From contig JAENJB010000166.1 of assembly GCA_016844565.1 (NCBI GenBank), positions 1 through 6,333 of the forward strand: DNA of 6,333 nucleotides, given 5' to 3'. Positions 1 to 6,333 of this stretch are shown piece after piece (the stretch's first letter is position 1; each line of letters starts with the position of its first letter). The translations under genes and the position numbers were made by a program. The stretch comes from Dehalococcoidia bacterium (GTDB taxonomy: Bacteria > Chloroflexota > Dehalococcoidia > JAENJB01). Below the pieces are notes generated by a model that was not told the DNA's origin, searched no databases, and saw nothing but the letters and a program-made list of their open reading frames with translations.

Positions 1-2322
1 TACCCTGAGTCCCACCAGTACCTTCTCCCGGGTCATCGGCAGTTCGGTCATCCTGATTCCGATGGCATGATAGATAGCGCTGGCGATGGCCGGTGCCATG
101 GCCAGTACGGGGGAATCGCCGAACCCTTTGGCTCCATAGGGGCCGTCCGGCCAAGGAACGCCAGGAGCAAGCATGGACTTCCCATCCTCACCGACCGGCA
201 CCTCCAAAATGGAAGCCAGCTTATAATCTGAGAGATTGGCATTGAGGCACGCCCCCTTTTCCACCACCATCTCCTCGAAGAGGGCCCTTCCCATGCCCAT
301 CACCCGGCCTCCCTCGATCTGGCCCTCGCAGAGCTTCGGGTTGACGGGCTGGCCCATGTCATGGCACTGGCCCACCCGCAGCACCTTCACCTCACCCGTT
401 TCCACATTCACCGCCACCTCCACTGCGCAAGCTCCGTAGGCGTACGCGGCCACCAGTTTCTCTCCATGTCCTGTCTCCGGGTCTTCCCGGCTGACCGGGT
501 TGGTGTAGACGCCCCAACCGATGATCTCGCCACGCCCTGGCACGAATCCTCCCCTCACGAACATGTCATTCACGTTGATAGACTTACCGCCCGTATCCCG
601 GGCCAGAATCTTCCGGCCGCGGATGGTCAGATTTGCTGCCGGCACCCCGAGTTTGGCGGAAGCGACCTCGAAGAGCTGACGCTTGGCGTCCTGGCAGGCC
701 AGGCGGACGGCGTTGCCGGTGTTGAAGGTGTCCCGGTTGCCGATGGAGCCGATGTCGAAGGGTGTGAAGGCGCTGTCGGTGAAGACGATCTTCATCTTAT
801 CCATGGTGGCGCCGAATTCCTCCGCGGCAATCTGGGCCAGCACGGTGTTGCACCCCTGACCGACCTCTCCAGCGCTGTGACGCACCTCGATGGTGGCATC
901 GTCATAGACCTTCACCGCGGCGACCGAGGTAGTCCCACCAGCGGTGGTCTTGCCGAGCACCGTAATCCCTTTTCCCTTCCTCCATGGGCCACGCTCCTGG
1001 GGCGATTCCTCGCCCGCTCCCAGCCACTCCACTACCTTGTCCAGGCAAGCGTGGACTCCAATGTTGGTGAGGACCTCGCCGAGCGCATCTCTTTCCCCTT
1101 CCTGAAGGAGGTTCTTCCTCAGGTACTGTACGGGATCCAAGCCAAGCTTGCTGGAGGTCGTTTCCATGACGCAGTCTATCGCCCAGCTAACCTGATTCCC
1201 GCCGAAGCCGCGATAGGGCCCGGGCGGCGGCTCGTTGGTAGCCACGCAGTAGGAGTCCCACCGGAAGTTGGGTATGCGGTACAAGCTCACGGCCTCAAAG
1301 GTCATGTTCCTGGTCACGTTGATGGCGGAGGTGGGATAGGCGCCTGCGTTGAGGATAGATTTGACCTCGCGAGCCATGATAGTGCCGTCCTTCTTCACCC
1401 CGTCTTTGACATAGATGACCATGGGTACGTCGCTGCGCCCGTCCAGGAACATCTCCTCCCGGCTGAACACCGCCTTCACCGGCCGTCCTGTCTTGAGCGA
1501 CAGGAGCATGGCCACCGGGCCCGAGATGGCAGACCACTTGCCTCCCATGTTCCCGCCGACATAGGGGGCGATTACTCTGACCTTTGCCAGGGGTAGGTTG
1601 AAGAGACGGCAGAACTCGAGGCGGCTGCGCATCGGCGTTGGGTCGGTGACCCATACGGTGAGTCCGCCATCCGGTTCAACCCGAGCCAGAGCGGCGTGAG
1701 GCTCCATCTGGCACGGGTGGATGCGAGGAAGGACGAATCGCTGCTCCGTTATTATGTCGGCTTCTTTGAAGCCCTTCTCCATATCCCCCGTCCGCACGCG
1801 GTGATGATAGTAGACGTTGGGGAAGCCGGCTTCCAGATGGAAATTGGGGGCATTCGCTTCCATCAAGATGGGGTACTTGCCGAGGTTGGGGTGAACGACG
1901 ACGGGAGGGTCGGGGCGCATCGCTTCCTCAGCATCGAAGATGGCGGGAAGCTCCTTGTAGTCTACAGTGATCAGGTCGAGAGCTTCTTCGGCTACTTCCA
2001 GACTTTCTGCGGCCACGGCGGCTACGCCCTCTCCTACGAAACGGACCGTATCCCTGGCCAGGATATGGCGGTCGGGGACATAGCGTCCCATTCTCTCATC
2101 GGGGACGTCTTTGCCGGTGACCACTGCCTTCACTCCGGGCAAACTCGCCGCCTGCGACGTGTCGATACGGAGGATGCTGGCGTGGGCATAGGGGCTACGC
2201 AGTACCCTGGCATGGAGCATGCGCGGCAGGCTGAAGTCGGCGACGTACATGGCTTTGCCGCTTACCTTCTCTGGGCCATCCACCCGGGGGATGCTCTTGC
2301 CGACAATGGAAAGCTCAGCCAC
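1..2322 (-). CDS. Xanthine dehydrogenase/CoxL-family molybdopterin-binding subunit (3' end cut by window edge)
   Basis: This is the large catalytic subunit of a molybdenum hydroxylase, the family that hydroxylates aldehydes, purines, aromatic acyl-CoAs or CO using a molybdopterin cofactor. Partner FAD and 2Fe-2S subunits are normally required. The frame is open for 774 codons from a GTG at 2322 to position 1. The last visible residues (ELPMTREKVL) resemble the usual C-terminus, so little is missing. An N-terminal a/b hammerhead domain spans about residues 17-130 (VRFVGEGVAAVAAE at 93-106), followed by the two molybdopterin-binding domains. Motifs are YVGGNMGGKW (254-263), PYRGFGGNQ (369-377), EVGQG (486-490) and GAKGFGDSP (730-738). 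The usual catalytic Glu in the last motif is Asp736. The form I CO dehydrogenase loop AYRCSFR is absent, so this is not a classical CoxL. Lack of the xanthine-specific Glu after GGK (Trp263 here) argues against true xanthine dehydrogenase. The substrate cannot be named. Partner subunits may follow beyond position 1. Confidence 0.93.
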   Translation of the reverse strand, partial: MAELSIVGKSIPRVDGPEKVSGKAMYVADFSLPRMLHARVLRSPYAHASILRIDTSQAASLPGVKAVVTGKDVPDERMGRYVPDRHILARDTVRFVGEGVAAVAAESLEVAEEALDLITVDYKELPAIFDAEEAMRPDPPVVVHPNLGKYPILMEANAPNFHLEAGFPNVYYHHRVRTGDMEKGFKEADIITEQRFVLPRIHPCQMEPHAALARVEPDGGLTVWVTDPTPMRSRLEFCRLFNLPLAKVRVIAPYVGGNMGGKWSAISGPVAMLLSLKTGRPVKAVFSREEMFLDGRSDVPMVIYVKDGVKKDGTIMAREVKSILNAGAYPTSAINVTRNMTFEAVSLYRIPNFRWDSYCVATNEPPPGPYRGFGGNQVSWAIDCVMETTSSKLGLDPVQYLRKNLLQEGERDALGEVLTNIGVHACLDKVVEWLGAGEESPQERGPWRKGKGITVLGKTTAGGTTSVAAVKVYDDATIEVRHSAGEVGQGCNTVLAQIAAEEFGATMDKMKIVFTDSAFTPFDIGSIGNRDTFNTGNAVRLACQDAKRQLFEVASAKLGVPAANLTIRGRKILARDTGGKSINVNDMFVRGGFVPGRGEIIGWGVYTNPVSREDPETGHGEKLVAAYAYGACAVEVAVNVETGEVKVLRVGQCHDMGQPVNPKLCEGQIEGGRVMGMGRALFEEMVVEKGACLNANLSDYKLASILEVPVGEDGKSMLAPGVPWPDGPYGAKGFGDSPVLAMAPAIASAIYHAIGIRMTELPMTREKVLVGLRV

Positions 2323-2327
2323 GGTAT

Positions 2328-2333
2328 CCTCCT
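2328..2333 (-). promoter_or_regulatory. Shine-Dalgarno site of the molybdenum hydroxylase gene
   Basis: A perfect AGGAGG on the minus strand lies 5 nt upstream of the GTG at 2322. It fixes this non-ATG start. The protein begins MAELSIVGKSIPRVDGPEKV, the usual N-terminus of this subunit family, which supports the same start. Confidence 0.85.
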
Positions 2334-2403
2334 GACAGTACCCCGTATGTCCTGGGGGCGGACTCCGGCGCTTCGAAGTGAGTAGCGCTTGTCTTGTGAC
2401 CTG

Positions 2404-2432
2404 ATAATATATTCTGTGCAACGGGGTGTCAA
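2404..2432 (-). promoter_or_regulatory. Sigma-70-type promoter for the molybdenum hydroxylase gene
   Basis: On the minus strand there is a perfect TTGACA -35 box (2427-2432), a 17-nt spacer, and TATTAT as the -10 box (2404-2409; 5 of 6 matches to TATAAT). Transcription would begin near 2397, giving a leader of about 75 nt before the GTG at 2322. The match in both boxes and spacing is strong. That it is used in vivo is inference. Confidence 0.72.
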
Positions 2433-2453
2433 GGAACGTAAGGCCGCCTCATA

Positions 2454-2482
2454 TTGACACTGAACGAGAGAGGGTGATACAT
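2454..2482 (+). promoter_or_regulatory. Candidate promoter for the TIM-barrel gene
   Basis: A perfect TTGACA (2454-2459) on the plus strand is followed after 16-17 nt by GATACAT (2476-2482), a poor -10 match. It points at the TIM-barrel reading frame starting at 2573 and would give a leader of roughly 80 nt. The -35 box is convincing and the -10 box is not, so this may be a weak or regulated promoter, or chance. Confidence 0.35.
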
Positions 2483-2572
2483 TTCGTCACGCAGTGCCCC
2501 TATGACGGAGGGCCGGTGCGATTCCACATGTTTTCTTAATCTTGATCTTCATGAACGGTTGGTGACTGGAAT

Positions 2573-3380
2573 ATGAGCAGACTTCTATTCGGGTCCGCCG
2601 GTGTGCCCAACAGCGCCCAGCAGAACACCTCCATCGCCGGCATTGAGCGCGTGGCTGAGCTGGGACTTGGGTGTATGGAAATGGAGTTCGTCCGGGGCGT
2701 GCACATGGGCGAGAAAGCGGCGCTGGAGGTGAGGGAGGTGGCTCGAAAGCGGAAGGTGGCACTCACGGCCCATGCCCCCTATTATGTCAATCTCAACGCC
2801 GCCGAGCCGGCCAAGATTGCGGCCAGTCAGCAGAGGATTCTGCAGACGGCCCGCATCGCCGCCCTCTGCGGTGCAGAGAGCATGGTCTTTCATGCCGGCT
2901 TCTACATGGGAGACCCGCCGAGCGCCGTCTACGAGACGATAAAGAAGAATCTTATTCCGGTGCTGGAGCAGCTCGATAAGGAAGGCAACATGATCTGGGT
3001 CAGGCCTGAGGTTACCGGCAAGCATACGCAGTTTGGCGACCTGGAGGAGGTACTCCGCCTCAGCCGGGAATTGCCCCGGGTGGCGCCCTGTATCGACTTC
3101 GCCCACTGGCACAGAAGCCATCGGGCCAGAATCGCTGGCTGAGGTTCACGTCCACGTCTCCGGCATCCACTACAGCAAGGTCGGAGAGTTGAAACACTTG
3201 AACCTGAAGGAATCCGATTTTCACTACGACGAATTGCTGCGTGCCATGCGCGACCACCGGGTCGGCGGCATGGTCATCTGCGAAAGTCCCAATCTGGAGG
3301 AGGATGCCCTGCTCCTCCAGAAAAGCTACTCTCTTCTATCAAGCGAGGTGCGGCCACCTGTCCCTTCGCGCGAGAGTTGA
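2573..3380 (+). pseudogene. Endonuclease IV-like TIM-barrel protein, interrupted by a frameshift
   Basis: The product resembles the endonuclease IV / AP endonuclease family 2 fold, a TIM barrel binding metals. The first frame runs from ATG 2573 to a TGA at 3140-3142 (189 codons). It carries putative metal ligands in LTAHAPYYVNL (His67), MVFHAGF (His107), RPEVTGK (Glu146) and CIDFAHWH (Asp175, His178). The rest lies one nucleotide out of frame, from about 3114 to the TGA at 3378-3380: EVHVHVSG, KHLNL, and VICESPNLEEDALLL with the final Glu at 3282-3284. The two frames joined near 3113 give about 268 residues. Compared with E. coli Nfo (285 residues), the segment between CID-x-x-H and the next ligand His is about 15-20 residues short, which suggests a small out-of-frame deletion. 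No in-frame start lies upstream of 2573 before a stop at 2552-2554, and the Shine-Dalgarno match is weak. DNA-repair activity is not certain even for intact relatives. A sequencing or assembly error would make this a normal gene. Confidence 0.82.
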
Positions 3381-3505
3381 ATCAAGGCAGGCGCTCGCTT
3401 CCGTTTCATCAGTTTGATAAGATAGCTCTCCACCGGTACCGACTCGGACATGAGGCTGAGACCACGGGGCTTCCAGTATAACTTCCAGCCAGACCGGGTC
3501 AGCGA
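3381..3505. other. Short intergenic region between convergent genes
   Basis: This 125-bp stretch separates the ends of the plus-strand TIM-barrel gene and the minus-strand tilS gene. It contains no supported gene. I looked for a bidirectional terminator and found only a 5-bp GCGAG/CTCGC pairing with a long loop and no T-tract, which is not convincing. A short direct repeat, CTTCCAG, occurs twice around 3470-3490. Confidence 0.6.
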
Positions 3506-4963
3506 TCATTCCGCCAGAGAATCGTTCGTTGAAAACTCGAGGCGCATGATGGGCTCGCCTTTATCCCGGACCTTGGCCCACTCCGCAATGCGGTAGCCTA
3601 CCACCCACAGGATCCCGTCATCGGAACATACCAGAGGAATACGCTCTCTCCACATTCGCGGTATCCTGGCATCCACCATGAAGTCCTGAAGTCTCTTTGG
3701 CTGTTCCATCCCCAGAGGTTGGAACATGTCCCCATTCCTCCGCTGCCGCACCAGCAATCTTCCTCTTACTGCGTGCGGGTCGAGATGGGCGACAAACGGA
3801 GACGCTTCGGCTTCTGACACTCGCGAGACAACAGACACCCGCACTCTCCAGCCGTGTAGCAGCGTGGTACCCGCCAGTCCAACAGGCAGTTCACCACAGC
3901 CCAATACCGGAAAGGGGCAGGGAAGTCTATCAGCCAGAGCGATGAGGCAGCGCTCGTAGTCTCGGTAGAAGACTAGGTTCCCCGGCAAGGACACCCTGGT
4001 GCCCGGGGGCTTGCTCAAGGCTGAGACCATCTGCTCGATGTGTCTTGCTTGAATACCCAGCGGACTGCCCTGCAGACGCTCGATCGCGTGGTAAAAGATA
4101 ATCCTCTGAAGGGCAACGGGCAACCTGGCGAACTTCAGCAGGTCGAAGACAATCCTTCCCTCTTCTTCGTCGGCCACTCTTGACCACCTGGACAGGGCTT
4201 GCTTCTCCACAAAAGCGTATTCGTCGCCGGCAATATCAGCCAGTTGCAGGAAGGACTGGCTAATGTTGGGGTTGTACTTCGTGAGCAAGGGAACGAGCTC
4301 CAGTCTGATACGGTTTCTGAAGAAGGCCATCGACGAATTGGAGGAGTCCATGCGAGGTTCCAGCCCGTAGCTCAGGCAATAGGAGTGGGTCTCCTGACGC
4401 GACACCTGAAGAAGCGGGCGGATGATGGCAACAGAGGCATCTTCATAGCTTGCCCTCCAGACGCGAACGGGTCGCAGGCCCCGTAATCCTCGCGTTCCGC
4501 TGCCGCGGATGAGATGCATCAGGATAGTCTCCACCTGGTCGTCGGCAGTGTGGCCGATGGCAACATGAGGGGAGGAGGTTGAGGCAGCCACCTCAGCCAG
4601 GAAGCGGTAGCGTACCTCTCGCGCCGCCTCCTCAAGCGAACAGCGATGCTCCCGGCGAAAGCCTTGCACGTCCCGGCTCTCGATGGTAGCCGGCAATCCC
4701 AGTTGCTGCGCCAGCCGCGCGATATAGGCGGCATCCGCTGCTGACTCTTCTCCGCGCAGCTTGTGGTTGAGATGAGCGACGTGGAGACTGACATCCATCT
4801 CCGGCTGCAGCTGTGCCAGCAGATGAAGCAGACAGACCGAATCGGGCCCTCCAGAGACACCTACCACCAGCTTGCCAGGCGAGACAAGCCGGTGGTGGCG
4901 AATGAAGCGCCGCACCCTCGCTGCCAGTGGGGGCTCAATTACTTTCTTCGCGGGGATTGCCAT
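3506..4963 (-). CDS. tilS: tRNA(Ile)-lysidine synthase TilS
   Basis: TilS is a cytoplasmic ATP-dependent enzyme that joins lysine to C34 of the CAU-anticodon tRNA(Ile). This changes the decoding from AUG to AUA and the charging from Met to Ile, and the gene is essential in most bacteria. The 485-residue protein has the N-type ATP pyrophosphatase P-loop SGGPDS (37-42), the LNHKLRGEES loop (65-74) and HTADDQVET (138-146). RNRIRLELVPLL (216-227) follows, with a central substrate-binding region at about 250-335. The C-terminal TilS domain (about 400-470) includes RQRRNGDMFQPLG and DFMVDARIPRMWRERIPLV. The length is normal for the three-domain form. The ATG at 4963 lies 24 nt after the upstream phosphatase stop, and the only Shine-Dalgarno-like AAGGA (4981-4985) is 17 nt away. 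A GTG at codon 17, preceded by a GAGG-like stretch, is an alternative start that would place SGG as in shorter homologues. It is probably the last gene of the minus-strand operon. Confidence 0.96.
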   Translation of the reverse strand: MAIPAKKVIEPPLAARVRRFIRHHRLVSPGKLVVGVSGGPDSVCLLHLLAQLQPEMDVSLHVAHLNHKLRGEESAADAAYIARLAQQLGLPATIESRDVQGFRREHRCSLEEAAREVRYRFLAEVAASTSSPHVAIGHTADDQVETILMHLIRGSGTRGLRGLRPVRVWRASYEDASVAIIRPLLQVSRQETHSYCLSYGLEPRMDSSNSSMAFFRNRIRLELVPLLTKYNPNISQSFLQLADIAGDEYAFVEKQALSRWSRVADEEEGRIVFDLLKFARLPVALQRIIFYHAIERLQGSPLGIQARHIEQMVSALSKPPGTRVSLPGNLVFYRDYERCLIALADRLPCPFPVLGCGELPVGLAGTTLLHGWRVRVSVVSRVSEAEASPFVAHLDPHAVRGRLLVRQRRNGDMFQPLGMEQPKRLQDFMVDARIPRMWRERIPLVCSDDGILWVVGYRIAEWAKVRDKGEPIMRLEFSTNDSLAE

Positions 4964-4987
4964 CGCCCGAGTGCGGGTGATCCTTTC

Positions 4988-5590
4988 TCAGCTGACGGGC
5001 ACATTGAACGATACCAGACAGGTCCTTCCGTTCTGAATGTGAAGAACGGAAGTTCCCCCCGGCTCCAGCCTTAATTTGCCCATATGGCCGAGGGGCATCT
5101 GCATCAGACTGCAAATAGCGGTTGACAGAACGAAGTAATGGCTCACGATCACCACGACGCCTTCGGTATGCCTCCTCACAATGTCCTCCACCGCCGGAGA
5201 GACCCGCTGGTTCAAGTCGGTCAGGGACTCGCCTCCCGGCAGTCTGAGGAACCCCCCGCCTTCTTCCTTCTCCACCATGTACTGGAAGAGGGACTTCCTC
5301 AATGTCTCGACCAGCACCCCTTCCAGTTCGCCTGTGTGGAGCTCTCTCAATCTCGGTTCAAGGACAATCTCTACGGCATGGTGGCGGGCTACAGCCCGCG
5401 CCGTCTCGTAGGTGCGCTTGAGGGGACTGGAGTAAATGGCGTCTATCTTCTCTCCTCGCAAAGCCTTCGCTATGTGCACCGCCTGTTCTCTGCCACGCTC
5501 CCCGAGGTCAGTGTCACTTGCGCCCCCCTGTACCCGGTGCTCCCGATTCCAGAGGGTCTCCCCATGTCTTACCAGGATGAGTCTCAGCAA
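4988..5590 (-). CDS. Histidine phosphatase family protein (phosphoglycerate mutase-like)
   Basis: This 200-residue protein belongs to the branch-1 histidine phosphatase superfamily (GpmB/CobC-like), whose members use a phosphohistidine intermediate. The N-terminal LRLILVRHGET carries the RHG motif, with nucleophile His9 and Arg8. Other conserved sites are SSPLKRTYETA (Arg59), LRELHTGELEG (Glu83 as the likely acid/base) and VVIVSHY (second His at 151). All expected catalytic residues are present, so it should be active. The substrate cannot be deduced, since the family covers phosphosugars, nucleotides, alpha-ribazole phosphate and phosphoproteins. Translation starts at a TTG (5588-5590), chosen because an AGGAG lies 7 nt upstream and because the RHG strand begins immediately. 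It lies 10 nt after the M48 protease stop and 24 nt before tilS, so the three are probably co-transcribed. Confidence 0.92.
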   Translation of the reverse strand: MLRLILVRHGETLWNREHRVQGGASDTDLGERGREQAVHIAKALRGEKIDAIYSSPLKRTYETARAVARHHAVEIVLEPRLRELHTGELEGVLVETLRKSLFQYMVEKEEGGGFLRLPGGESLTDLNQRVSPAVEDIVRRHTEGVVVIVSHYFVLSTAICSLMQMPLGHMGKLRLEPGGTSVLHIQNGRTCLVSFNVPVS

Positions 5591-5597
5591 TGGCGCT

Positions 5598-5602
5598 CTC
5601 CT
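5598..5602 (-). promoter_or_regulatory. Shine-Dalgarno site of the histidine phosphatase, overlapping the protease stop
   Basis: AGGAG on the minus strand lies 7 nt before the TTG start at 5590. Its first two bases are the last two of the TAG stop (5601-5603) of the upstream protease gene. Ribosomes terminating on the protease would sit on this site, which suggests translational coupling. Confidence 0.75.
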
Positions 5603-6333
5603 ATTTCGACTTAGTTGAATAGGTTCTGGCCTTCGCCACTCGCCGGAAGTATGGCGGGTGATCGTAGAATAGCAGCTCCACCCAGCGAGGGGGTTCGGCC
5701 TCAGAGAGATTCTGGTCTGTCAGGCGGGTCATCGTGTCGATAAACGCTTGCGGCTTGCCGGTCAATTCCACGGCATACCTGTCGGCCTCCCTCTCCAGAT
5801 GTCGGCTGTAAGCGTTGAACAGAGGCGCCACGAGCAGGAAGTAGGCGAAGAGGAACAGCCCCACCCAGGGCAGAGCGGCCGGGTCGCCTAATCCCTCGTA
5901 GCCCCAGAGGGGGAGCAAGAGTCTCGATATCAGCGACAGCAGATAGAATCCCACCAGCACTCCAATGGACTGGATGCCAATGAGCTTCCAGATGTCACCG
6001 TGGCGGTGATGTCCCAGCTCGTGAGCCAACACCGCCTCAGTCTCATCCACCGGACTCTGCAACATAGTATCGGTGAGGGCTATGCGCCGTGTCTTTCCCA
6101 GGCCCATCAGGGCGGCGTTGGCGCCGGTGGACTTGCGGCTGAAATCGATGGCGTAGACTCCGCAGGTCTTCACCCCCGCCTTCCCGGCCAGATTGCTGAG
6201 CCTTTGAGCAAGCTCGGCGTCCCTGAGGGGACTGAACTTGAAGAAGATAGGGAGAATGACTACCGGCGCCAGGCCGGTTAGCACCAGAGTAAGAAGAAAC
6301 ACCATCAACGCTGCCATAAGCCACCAGATGTCC
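5601..6333 (-). CDS. Ste24-like M48 family membrane metalloprotease (N-terminus cut by window edge)
   Basis: This is the C-terminal part of a zinc metalloprotease of peptidase family M48, most like bacterial relatives of the CAAX protease Ste24. These act at the cytoplasmic membrane. The frame stays open to the window edge (codons Asp-Ile-Trp-Trp-Leu precede the Met at 6317), so that Met is not the true start and the N-terminal membrane region is missing. HELGHH is encoded at 6006-6023 and supplies two zinc ligands and the catalytic Glu. EREADRYAVELTG, about 75 residues further on, supplies the third ligand through the ExxxD motif. The conserved lead-in NAALMGLGKTRRIALTDTML and the tail RWVELLFYDHPPYFRRVAKAR are typical of Ste24-type members rather than short HtpX. 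Hydrophobic segments lie before the catalytic domain (about 6245-6310) and between the two zinc motifs (about 5910-5980 and 5815-5870). It appears to be the first visible gene of the minus-strand operon. Its bacterial substrate is unknown. Confidence 0.92.
   Translation of the reverse strand, partial: DIWWLMAALMVFLLTLVLTGLAPVVILPIFFKFSPLRDAELAQRLSNLAGKAGVKTCGVYAIDFSRKSTGANAALMGLGKTRRIALTDTMLQSPVDETEAVLAHELGHHRHGDIWKLIGIQSIGVLVGFYLLSLISRLLLPLWGYEGLGDPAALPWVGLFLFAYFLLVAPLFNAYSRHLEREADRYAVELTGKPQAFIDTMTRLTDQNLSEAEPPRWVELLFYDHPPYFRRVAKARTYSTKSK

Larger units (their letters stand above)
2323..2572. other. Divergent intergenic spacer
   Basis: This 250-bp non-coding stretch separates the minus-strand molybdenum hydroxylase gene from the plus-strand TIM-barrel gene. 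It contains the two outward-facing promoter candidates, whose -35 boxes form the inverted repeat GTGTCAA (2426-2432) / TTGACAC (2454-2460). A short direct repeat GCGCTT occurs at 2368-2373 and 2385-2390, inside the hydroxylase leader. I see no convincing small gene, riboswitch fold or intrinsic terminator. Confidence 0.7.

Noticed and set aside
361..1596. A 411-codon open frame on the plus strand
   Set aside because: It is antisense to the in-frame, motif-bearing molybdenum hydroxylase gene. Its translation has no recognisable domain and looks like a shadow of high-GC codon use.
2323..2344. Possible hairpin GGTA...TACC exposing the hydroxylase Shine-Dalgarno site in its loop
   Set aside because: The stem is only 4 bp with a 12-nt loop. 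This is too weak to claim as a regulatory structure.
1696..2385. A 229-codon plus-strand open frame running into the intergenic spacer
   Set aside because: It is antisense to the conserved N-terminal domain of the hydroxylase, has no family resemblance, and ends in the promoter region.
2585..3121. A 178-codon minus-strand open frame opposite the TIM-barrel gene
   Set aside because: The plus strand carries clear endonuclease IV-like motifs over the same bases. The minus-strand translation is featureless.
3114..3142. Programmed ribosomal frameshift as the explanation for the split TIM-barrel gene
   Set aside because: There is no slippery heptamer or clear downstream structure, and residues expected at the junction are missing. 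A deletion or an assembly error fits better.
3366..3400. Possible terminator after the TIM-barrel gene
   Set aside because: The best pairing is 5 bp with a loop near 19 nt and no following T-tract.
5138..5614. A 158-codon plus-strand open frame opposite the phosphatase
   Set aside because: The minus strand carries all the histidine phosphatase catalytic motifs there, so the plus-strand frame is a shadow.

Overview
This 6.3 kb window is ordinary bacterial chromosome: densely coding, fairly GC-rich, with two blocks of genes around a short divergent promoter region. The translated proteins look like those of a Chloroflexota lineage, possibly Dehalococcoidia. I base this on the wording of the TilS C-terminal domain and of the endonuclease IV-like TIM barrel, recalled from family knowledge. 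The taxonomic guess is low confidence. I see no tRNA, rRNA, CRISPR array, insertion sequence or phage gene.

Region 1 (1-2322, minus strand) is one uninterrupted frame of 774 codons. It encodes the molybdopterin-binding large subunit of a xanthine dehydrogenase/aldehyde oxidase/CoxL-family hydroxylase. It starts with GTG behind a strong Shine-Dalgarno site and lacks only its last few residues, which lie beyond position 1. Its active-site loop carries Asp where the family has its catalytic Glu.

Region 2 (2323-2572) is the spacer between two divergent genes. It holds a very good sigma-70-type promoter for the molybdoenzyme and a weaker candidate facing the other way. Their -35 boxes form an inverted repeat.

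Region 3 (2573-3380, plus strand) is an endonuclease IV-like TIM-barrel gene split into two frames near 3113. Conserved metal-ligand motifs lie on both sides of the break, and roughly 15-20 residues seem to be missing there. It is either a decayed gene or a sequence/assembly error.

Region 4 (3381-3505) is a short non-coding stretch between convergent genes.

Region 5 (3506-6333, minus strand) looks like a three-gene operon, transcribed from right to left. It contains a Ste24-like M48 membrane metalloprotease (N-terminus outside the window), a histidine-phosphatase-family protein with a TTG start, and tilS, the essential tRNA(Ile) lysidine synthase. The protease stop codon overlaps the phosphatase Shine-Dalgarno site, which suggests translational coupling. 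The three products have no obvious shared pathway.

I did not find evidence for a new multi-gene system. The points most worth checking are the Glu-to-Asp change in the molybdoenzyme and the broken TIM-barrel gene.
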